Source: Acidobacteriota bacterium (GTDB lineage: Bacteria > Acidobacteriota > Vicinamibacteria > Vicinamibacterales > SCN-69-37). From it: a stretch of 16,312 nt of DNA. Shown one piece after another: positions 8,127 to 12,894 of the stretch. The translations under genes were made by a program, and so were the position numbers. The first letter of the stretch is position 1. Each line of letters begins with the position of its first letter. The stretch is from the NCBI GenBank assembly GCA_021824055.1, contig JAKALV010000045.1:1-16312 (forward strand), read 5' to 3'. The notes under the pieces are model-generated. The model was not told the DNA's origin. It saw nothing but the letters and a program-made list of their open reading frames with translations, and did no database searches.

Positions 8127-8159
8127 TTGACAAAGCTTAGATCGAAGCCTACCTTGACA
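8127..8159 (+). promoter_or_regulatory. Two TTGACA hexamers facing E2 and the small ORF
   Basis: CTTGACA occurs twice, with the TTGACA parts at 8127-8132 and 8154-8159, 27 bp apart on the plus strand. The first has TACCTT 17 bp downstream, a weak -10 keeping T1, A2 and T6. The second has no recognisable -10. They could drive the E2 transcript. The same bases lie in the GH15 upstream region, so they could also be a regulator's direct repeat. Confidence 0.3.
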
Positions 8160-8237
8160 TCAGATCCATCGCGCGTTGCCAAACGTGACGAACGCTGACA
8201 GAAAAGGATGGATCGCATCGGAAAGGAGGTTCGCAGC

Positions 8238-8351
8238 ATGAACGGTAGTGCTGAAGGTGCTCCGCCGAACCACCATCGCCCGCAGTGTCCGGGGCGCGAC
8301 ATGCCTGGATCTGCGGGCAACCGGGCGGACACGAAGAACAGCTTCCGTTAG
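8238..8351 (+). CDS. Possible 37-residue small protein or leader peptide ahead of E2
   Basis: A near-perfect ribosome binding site, AAAGGAGG (8222-8229), stands 8 nt before ATG 8238. It opens a 37-codon frame ending with TAG at 8349-8351, six bases before the 42-nt E2 core. The peptide starts MNGSAEGAPPNHHR and ends DTKNSFR. It is hydrophilic and Pro/Gly/Asn-rich, with two Met, one Cys and no membrane segment. Its first codons use many A/T third bases, unlike the neighbouring genes, so coding is uncertain. In E1 the corresponding frame also reads Ala-Gly-Asn at GCGGGCAA and then stops shortly after a Phe, but has no start codon. I do not recognise a family. It may be a small mRNA with E2 as its 3' untranslated region, or the purine-rich site may belong to a non-coding RNA. 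Confidence 0.33.
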   Translation: MNGSAEGAPPNHHRPQCPGRDMPGSAGNRADTKNSFR

Positions 8352-8473
8352 CCCCCGCACCTGCCGCCTGCTGGCGGCCGTCGCTACCGCGACACTTCAT
8401 TGCGTCGGGCCGGAGCATCGCGAACGTCACACAAGGACATCCTTCCTCGTGGAAGGGTGTCCTTGTGTTTTTT
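8313..8473 (+). ncRNA. Structured element E2 with strong terminator, paralogue of E1
   Basis: The core at 8357-8398 differs from E1 at 4 of 42 bases. Two changes are in the second hairpin loop (GTCGC-TACC-GCGAC), one is in the first loop (CCGCC-TGCT-GGCGG), and one at the linker turns the flanking G-U pair of E1 into G-C. GCGGGCAA (8313-8320), GCTTC (8341-8345) and GCGAACGT (8420-8427) are shared in the same order. The element ends in an excellent intrinsic terminator. No plus-strand gene follows before 9244, so E2 is not a leader of an annotated gene. It is best explained as an independent small RNA or the 3' end of a small mRNA. The nearest genes are GH15 (divergent) and the DUF2461 gene (3' end facing it). 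The remaining part of the 360-bp gap shows only the small ORF and the promoter-like hexamers. Confidence 0.5.
8429..8473 (+). terminator. Strong intrinsic terminator of E2
   Basis: Arms 8429-8446 and 8451-8468 form an uninterrupted 18-bp stem with one G-U pair and a TCGT loop, followed by six T (8468-8473). The oriented T-tract shows a transcript on the plus strand. On the minus strand the same stem could also end DUF2461 transcription, although its A-rich side is then upstream and the following bases are less suitable. Confidence 0.87.
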
Positions 8474-8485
8474 GGGGGGAGTGAT

Positions 8486-9157
8486 CTACCAGCGCTGCCC
8501 GGCGGAGGCCACCAGGAACTTCATGAGCGGCGCGATGCGCCGGCAGGTGTCCACATAGCGATCGATGAAATCTGCCGATGCGACATCGCGCAGCGTGTAC
8601 TCCTCCGACGCAAACAGATCCCTGCGCTTCAGATCGGTGGCAAACGGATGGTCGGGCGGAAACCCGGCCGGCACGCGCTTGAGCGATTCGCCCTCGATCT
8701 CGAGTCCCGACGCCAGCACCTTCTTCCATTCTCTCGGGGCGTCGTTGATGTGCAGGCGAATCCTGCGTAGCGCCACCGGATCGGGGTGCCAGCAGCCGCC
8801 GCCGCCGAACAGCTCGCCGGGCGACAAATGCAGGTAGAAAGATGGCGGGCTGTCCAGGTCCTTGCCGTCATGCCAGAAGCGGATGCCGGCGTGGGTCTTG
8901 TACGGCGTCTTGTCGTGCGAGAACCGCGTGTCGCGGTAGATGCGGAACATCGAGCCGCCCACACGCCGGGGATCGGCCACAAACCGGGGACTGACTTTCT
9001 TCAGCCTGGGAGCGAAATCCTCGATGAATGCCAGCGCCGGTCCTTCCACGTCCCGCTGATATTGCGCCTTGTGTTCGGCGAACCACTCACGGTTGTTGTT
9101 GGCCTTGAGGGACTTGAAGAACGCAAAGAACGATCGGTCGAATCCGGTGAATGCCAT
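8486..9157 (-). CDS. DUF2461 family protein (TIGR02453-like)
   Basis: This 223-residue protein carries the DUF2461 signatures: FFAFFKSLKANNNREWF (10-26), where the family has F-x-x-F/L-x-x-L-x-x-N-N-x-R-E-W-F, and RIYRDTRFSHDKTPYK (72-87). The family is widespread in bacteria and some fungi, and its biochemical function is not established to my knowledge. No signal peptide or membrane segment is visible, so it is probably cytoplasmic. ATG 9157 has no Shine-Dalgarno, but TAGAAT (9165-9170, minus strand) lies 7 nt upstream, fitting a leaderless message. It is divergent from the decarboxylase gene, whose ATG is 86 bp away. It stands alone on its strand, so its context does not tell its job. Confidence 0.92.
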   Translation of the reverse strand: MAFTGFDRSFFAFFKSLKANNNREWFAEHKAQYQRDVEGPALAFIEDFAPRLKKVSPRFVADPRRVGGSMFRIYRDTRFSHDKTPYKTHAGIRFWHDGKDLDSPPSFYLHLSPGELFGGGGCWHPDPVALRRIRLHINDAPREWKKVLASGLEIEGESLKRVPAGFPPDHPFATDLKRRDLFASEEYTLRDVASADFIDRYVDTCRRIAPLMKFLVASAGQRW

Positions 9158-9164
9158 CAGGGAA

Positions 9165-9170
9165 ATTCTA
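9165..9170 (-). promoter_or_regulatory. Candidate -10 box of the DUF2461 gene (leaderless)
   Basis: TAGAAT on the minus strand matches TATAAT at 5 of 6 positions and is separated from the ATG at 9157 by exactly 7 nt. Transcription would then begin at or next to the A of the start codon. The -35 region is poor (TCGCCA at 18 bp). Confidence 0.4.
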
Positions 9171-9206
9171 CGGGGAGTTCCCCGTCGATGGCGAGGGCGC
9201 CGCCAT

Positions 9207-9236
9207 CTGGCATCGCGGCCGGAGAAGCCATATTGT
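9207..9236 (+). promoter_or_regulatory. Candidate promoter of the decarboxylase-tnaA operon (leaderless)
   Basis: CTGGCA (9207-9212) and TATTGT (9231-9236) are 18 bp apart. The -10 ends 7 nt before ATG 9244, the same spacing as for the divergent DUF2461 gene. No Shine-Dalgarno is present before 9244. This promoter also argues against the longer in-frame ATG at 9151, which lies upstream of it. Confidence 0.4.
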
Positions 9237-9243
9237 CTGGGGC

Positions 9244-10692
9244 ATGACGCCCGAAGAATTCCGTGCCTACGGACATCAACTGATCGACTGGATCGCGGAC
9301 TATCGCGCCTCGGTCGCCGACCGCCCGGTAATGGCGCGCACGGAGCCCGGCGAGATCAGAGCGCAGCTGCCGAAACAGCCGCCGATTCGGCCCGAACCGT
9401 TCGCTGACGTGCTCGCGGATCTCGACTCGATTGTGCTGCCCGGTCTGTCTCACTGGCAGCATCCGCGCTTCTTTGGCTATTTCCCGTCCAACGGACTGCT
9501 GGCCAGCGTGCTCGGTGACTATGCGAGCACCGGCCTCGGCGTGCTCGGCCTGTCCTGGCAGTCGAGCCCCGCGCTGACGGAAGTCGAGGAAGTGGTCACG
9601 GACTGGATGCGCCAGATGGTCGGCCTGTCTGACGCCTGGAGCGGCGTTATTCAGGATACGGCGTCCACGTCAACGTTGATTGCGCTGCTCTCTGCCCGGG
9701 AGCAGGCCACCCACTACAGCCTCAGCCGGGCCGGTCTCCAGGCCGAGCCGAAGCCACTCTCGGTCTATGTGACGGCGCATGCACACAGTTCCGTGGACAA
9801 GGCGGCGCTGCTCGCGGGTCTCGGCCGGGCGAACATTCATATCATTCCGCACGACGCGAACTACGCGATGCGCCCCGATGCACTCCGCGCGCGCATCAGC
9901 GACGACGTCGCCGCCGGCTTCGTGCCCTGCGCCATCGTATGCACCACCGGGACGACGACCTCGACGGCGTACGATCCGCTTGAGCAGATCGTGCCGGTCG
10001 CGAAGGCATTCAGCGTATGGCTGCACGTGGACGCCGCGATGGCCGGCTCCGCGATGATCCTGCCTGAACTACGCCACATGTGGAACGGCATTGAAGGCGC
10101 CGATTCGATCGTGATCAACCCGCACAAGTGGCTCGGCGCCGCGTTCGATGCGTCCTTGTACTACGTGCGCGATCCCCAGCATTTGATCCGCGTGATGTCG
10201 ACCAATCCCAGCTACCTGCGGTCGTCCGTGGACGAGCGGGTGAAGAACCTCCGCGACTGGGGGCTGCCGCTTGGCCGCCGCTTCCGCGCGCTGAAACTGT
10301 GGTTCCTGATCCGCGAACAGGGCGTGGAAGGATTGCAGGCGAGGCTGCGTCGCGATCTTGCCAACGCGCAATGGCTCGCCGACCAGATTCGCGCGACGCC
10401 TGGCTGGAAAATCCTGGCGCCCGTCACGCTGCAGACATTGTGCGTGCGGCACGAGCCCGCCTGGCTGGTCGGCGAGCCGCTCGAGGCGACGGGTGCCTCC
10501 GAGCGGATTGACGCATACACTCAAGCGTGGGCGGATCGGCTGAACCGCTCCGGCGCCGCCTATCTCACGCCGGCCATCCTCGACGGTCGCTGGATGGTGC
10601 GCATTTCGATTGGCGCCGCCCCCACCGAGCGCGAACACGTCGCGGCGTTGTGGGAAGCGATGCAGAATGAGACAGGCAGGGCGGAGCCGTAG
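9244..10692 (+). CDS. Pyridoxal-phosphate aromatic-L-amino-acid decarboxylase family protein
   Basis: This 482-residue group II decarboxylase removes the carboxyl group of an aromatic amino acid to give an amine (tryptamine, tyramine or phenethylamine type). Family landmarks are WQHPRFFGYFPS (71-82), AHSSVDKA with the ring-stacking His 181, HVDAAMAG with PLP-binding Asp 263, and NPHKW with the Schiff-base Lys 295. Tyr 324 in NPSYLRS aligns with the catalytic-loop tyrosine of animal DOPA decarboxylase, which when Phe turns the enzymes into aldehyde synthases. Simple decarboxylation is therefore expected. LPLGRRFRALKLWF (341-354) is also canonical. Start 9244 matches the family N-terminus (MTPEEFRAYGHQLIDWIADY). 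Substrate choice is not readable, but tnaA begins 15 bp downstream, so tryptophan is a natural suspect. Confidence 0.92.
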   Translation: MTPEEFRAYGHQLIDWIADYRASVADRPVMARTEPGEIRAQLPKQPPIRPEPFADVLADLDSIVLPGLSHWQHPRFFGYFPSNGLLASVLGDYASTGLGVLGLSWQSSPALTEVEEVVTDWMRQMVGLSDAWSGVIQDTASTSTLIALLSAREQATHYSLSRAGLQAEPKPLSVYVTAHAHSSVDKAALLAGLGRANIHIIPHDANYAMRPDALRARISDDVAAGFVPCAIVCTTGTTTSTAYDPLEQIVPVAKAFSVWLHVDAAMAGSAMILPELRHMWNGIEGADSIVINPHKWLGAAFDASLYYVRDPQHLIRVMSTNPSYLRSSVDERVKNLRDWGLPLGRRFRALKLWFLIREQGVEGLQARLRRDLANAQWLADQIRATPGWKILAPVTLQTLCVRHEPAWLVGEPLEATGASERIDAYTQAWADRLNRSGAAYLTPAILDGRWMVRISIGAAPTEREHVAALWEAMQNETGRAEP

Positions 10693-10707
10693 CGCCGCCA
10701 TCCCCAT

Positions 10708-12069
10708 ATGACGATCATCGAACCCTTCCGTATCAAGTCCGTTGAAGCCATCAAGTTCACCACCCGCGAGCAGCGTGAACTGCGGCTCCGCGAGGCCGGC
10801 TACAACGTGTTCCTGCTCCGCGCCGAGGACGTGCTGATCGATTTGCTCACCGACTCGGGCACCGGGGCGATGTCGTCGGCGCAGTGGGGCGCGCTGATGC
10901 AGGGCGACGAGAGCTACGCCGGCAGCCGCTCGTTCTATCGCTTCCGCGACGTCGTCGCCGATCTCACGGGCTTCACGCACATCATTCCCACGCACCAGGG
11001 CCGGGCCGCCGAGCGCATCCTCTTTCACACCATCCTCACGCCCGGCGACATCGTCCCGAACAACAGTCACTTCGATACGACGCGCGCGAACATCGAGGTC
11101 GAAGAGGCCGAAGCCCTGGACCTGGTCATTCCCGAAGGACGGATTCCGTCGCTGGTGCATCCGTTCAAGGGCAACGTTGACCTCGAGGCGTTGGACCATC
11201 TGCTGACCGAGCGCGGCGATCGCGTGCCCCTGGTGATGGTGACCGTGACGAACAACTCGGGCGGCGGGCAGCCCGTGTCGCTCGAAAACCTCCGCGGCGT
11301 GCGCGCGCTCTGTGACAAGTTCCACAAGCCGCTGTTCCTCGACGCGTGCCGGTTCGCGGAGAACGCCTGGTTCATCAAAACGCGCGAGGCGGGGCAGTCG
11401 CACCGGTCGCCCAAGGAGATCGCGAAGGAGATGTTCTCCCTGGCCGACGGGTGCACCATGTCGGCCAAGAAGGATGGCCTGGCGAACATCGGCGGCTTCC
11501 TCGCGATGAACGACGATCGCTGGGCCGAGAACGCCAGAAACCTGTTGATCCTCACCGAGGGTTTCCCGACGTACGGCGGGCTGGCGGGCTACGATCTCGA
11601 AGCGATCGCGCGCGGACTCGAAGAGGTGGTCGAGGAGCCGTACCTGCAGTATCGCATCCGGTCGACGGCGTATCTGGGCGAGAAGCTGCTGGCCGCCGGC
11701 GTGCCGATCATTCAGCCGCCGGGCGGCCACGCGATCTACATCGACGCGCGCGCGATGCTGCCGCACATCCCGCCGCTGCAGTACCCGGGCATCGCGTGCG
11801 TGAACGCGCTGTATCTGGAAGGCGGCGTACGCGGCGTGGAGATCGGCACGGTGATGTTCGGCCTGCACCACGACGGCCGCGAGACGCCGGCGGCGATGGA
11901 TCTGGTCCGCCTCGCCATCCCGCGCCGCGTCTACACGCAGTCGCACATCGACTTCGTCGCGGAAGTGGTCGCCGCGGTCGGGAGCCGCCGGGCCGCACTC
12001 GGCGGGTACCGCATGACCCACGCGCCGAAGGTGTTGCGGCACTTCACCGCGAAGTTCGAACCCGTCTGA
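10708..12069 (+). CDS. tnaA: Tryptophanase (beta-eliminating lyase family)
   Basis: This 453-residue PLP enzyme is predicted to split tryptophan into indole, pyruvate and ammonia. The N-terminus reads EPFRIKSVEAIKFTTRE, followed by LIDLLTDSGTGAMS (43-56) and IPTHQGRAAE. The PLP lysine is the second of SAKKD (Lys 255), and TEGFPTYGGLAGYD is typical. The overall sequence recalls tyrosine phenol-lyase in places, but the diagnostic residues are tryptophanase-like: Asp 123 in HFDTTR (Asp 133 of E. coli TnaA), His 445 in LRHFTAKF (His 463), and Ile 379 in GVEIG where phenol-lyase has the tyrosine-binding Arg 381. It follows the decarboxylase after 15 bp with no good ribosome binding site, so one transcript with coupled or weak initiation is likely. 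No TnaC-like leader or tnaB permease is visible. Confidence 0.92.
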   Translation: MTIIEPFRIKSVEAIKFTTREQRELRLREAGYNVFLLRAEDVLIDLLTDSGTGAMSSAQWGALMQGDESYAGSRSFYRFRDVVADLTGFTHIIPTHQGRAAERILFHTILTPGDIVPNNSHFDTTRANIEVEEAEALDLVIPEGRIPSLVHPFKGNVDLEALDHLLTERGDRVPLVMVTVTNNSGGGQPVSLENLRGVRALCDKFHKPLFLDACRFAENAWFIKTREAGQSHRSPKEIAKEMFSLADGCTMSAKKDGLANIGGFLAMNDDRWAENARNLLILTEGFPTYGGLAGYDLEAIARGLEEVVEEPYLQYRIRSTAYLGEKLLAAGVPIIQPPGGHAIYIDARAMLPHIPPLQYPGIACVNALYLEGGVRGVEIGTVMFGLHHDGRETPAAMDLVRLAIPRRVYTQSHIDFVAEVVAAVGSRRAALGGYRMTHAPKVLRHFTAKFEPV

Positions 12070-12211
12070 CCGGCGGAGCCCACCGCTGTGGCGATGCCAG
12101 CTCGTGCAGGTGGCCCTGCGACCGGCCGACGGAAGATCGCCTGGCACGCGGCTTGCTCTCTCTAAGATCGAAGGAGAGTTGTCGCACGGTGTATCGTCAA
12201 CACGGCTGGAG
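12070..12211. other. First part of the 384-bp gap after tnaA: no gene recognised
   Basis: This stretch holds small, weak inverted repeats such as GCAGG-TGGC-CCTGC around 12107-12120 and CTCTC/GAGAG around 12158-12178. Neither is followed by a T-tract, so I cannot point to a tnaA terminator. No ORF with a plausible ribosome binding site is seen. Confidence 0.4.
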
Positions 12212-12253
12212 CTGTAAGCCACTAATTCACAATGACTTACAGAGTGATATCTG
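12212..12253 (+). promoter_or_regulatory. Inverted repeat around a candidate promoter upstream of the cytochrome gene
   Basis: CTGTAAG (12212-12218) and CTTACAG (12236-12242) form a perfect 7-bp inverted repeat with a 17-nt AT-rich centre. The centre holds TTCACA (12226-12231), 5 of 6 to a -35 box, and TATCTG (12248-12253) follows after 16 bp. This looks like an operator embracing a promoter. If used, the transcript would begin near 12260 and carry a leader of about 195 nt. A purely RNA-level hairpin is the alternative. Confidence 0.35.
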
Positions 12254-12283
12254 ACGAGGGTATACGCGCGATGGTCTCCGGAC

Positions 12284-12391
12284 AGCCGACGATGCCGCAT
12301 CAGTCTGCGGAAACGACCGCAGTGGTAGCGGGAATCTCCCCAAGCGACCGCCCAGGCAAAGCCGTCCGCAACGCCCTCGGCATCGTCGGCT
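12284..12391 (+). ncRNA. Structured region closed by a perfect 13-bp helix, upstream of cytochrome c
   Basis: AGCCGACGATGCC (12284-12296) is exactly complementary to GGCATCGTCGGCT (12379-12391). The 82 bases between contain a perfect hairpin CTGCGG-AAACGA-CCGCAG (12305-12322), a small GGGA-ATC-TCCC stem (12330-12340) and GGC-AAA-GCC (12355-12363). This compact multibranched shape resembles a riboswitch or small RNA. The 3' arm is followed by TCTTTCCCC, so a free RNA ending there is also possible. It lies 62 nt before the cytochrome ATG. I compared it from memory with glycine, TPP, cobalamin, SAM/SAH and c-di-GMP aptamers and found no convincing match. The strand is assumed from the downstream gene. 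Confidence 0.4.
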
Positions 12392-12453
12392 TCTTTCCCC
12401 GTAGAATCATTGGTGCGTAGGCAGGTCTTATTGTTGATGTGATGGAGGGACTG

Positions 12454-12795
12454 ATGAAGCGTTTTTCTGCAGTGATGGTGTTTGTGATGTTCGCGGGCGG
12501 CGCGGCGTTTGCGCAGGATGCGAAAGTGGAAGCGGGCAAGGCGGCGTACACGACGTACAAGTGCGCGACGTGCCATCAGATCAAGGGCACCGGCGGCAAG
12601 CTGGCCTCGGCTCTGGACGGCGTGGCTACCAAGTTGTCGGCGGCGGACATCAAGAAGTGGCTCATTGATCCGGCGGCGATGGAAGCGAAGCTGCCGACCA
12701 AGCCGAAGATGTTGATGTCGACCAACCTCAAGACCAAGAAGATCACGCCGGCGGAATTCGAAGCGCTCGAGGCGTATCTCGCGACGCTGAAGTAA
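12454..12795 (+). CDS. Small secreted monoheme cytochrome c
   Basis: This 113-residue precursor has a signal peptide (basic MKR, hydrophobic core, cleavage likely after AFA at 20). One heme-binding motif CATCH (37-41) sits near the start of the mature protein, and Met 86 or Met 88 in PKMLMST is the likely distal ligand. The mature protein of about 93 residues fits class I cytochrome c and would carry electrons in the periplasm. ATG 12454 is chosen because GGAGGGA (12444-12450) lies directly upstream; an in-frame GTG at 12439 and ATG at 12442 overlap that site. A structured leader precedes it and a strong terminator follows, so it is probably transcribed alone. Its redox partners are unknown. 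Confidence 0.92.
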   Translation: MKRFSAVMVFVMFAGGAAFAQDAKVEAGKAAYTTYKCATCHQIKGTGGKLASALDGVATKLSAADIKKWLIDPAAMEAKLPTKPKMLMSTNLKTKKITPAEFEALEAYLATLK

Positions 12796-12826
12796 GCGTT
12801 CGGCTCTTCACGCAGCACTGAAATTC

Positions 12827-12862
12827 ATGCCAGGGTTCCTTTGGGGCCCTGGCATTTTCTTT
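12827..12862 (+). terminator. Intrinsic terminator of the cytochrome c gene
   Basis: ATGCCAGGG (12827-12835) pairs perfectly with CCCTGGCAT (12847-12855), with an 11-nt loop and the T-rich tail TTTTCTTT (12855-12862). It begins 31 nt after the stop codon. For the convergent glgB another hairpin, GTCGGC/GCCGAC (12868-12873 with 12879-12884), lies just beyond its stop. Confidence 0.85.
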
Positions 12863-12894
12863 GGACGGTCGGCGGCGTGCCGACGTGACTGGGC

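Noticed and set aside
2748..8398. E1 and E2 as ends of a transposon or a CRISPR-type repeat pair
   Set aside because: They are direct, only two, 5.6 kb apart, with different flanks. No transposase, target duplication or cas gene lies between or near them.
9151..9243. Longer N-terminus for the decarboxylase from ATG 9151
   Set aside because: The extra 31 residues have no family counterpart, would overlap the DUF2461 start, and lie upstream of the likely promoter.
12330..12375. Resemblance of the cytochrome leader to a glycine or cobalamin riboswitch (CCAGGCAAA, GGGAATC)
   Set aside because: Only short fragments match; the conserved cores of those aptamers and their order are missing.
12232..12420. 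A 62-codon open frame upstream of the cytochrome gene
   Set aside because: No ribosome binding site and no recognisable family; it overlaps the 13-bp helix and nested stems, which explain the sequence better.
10069..12576. An 835-codon open frame on the minus strand opposite the decarboxylase and tnaA genes
   Set aside because: It is Arg/His-rich with no recognisable domain and mirrors two well-conserved genes. It is the usual antisense openness of GC-rich codon bias.
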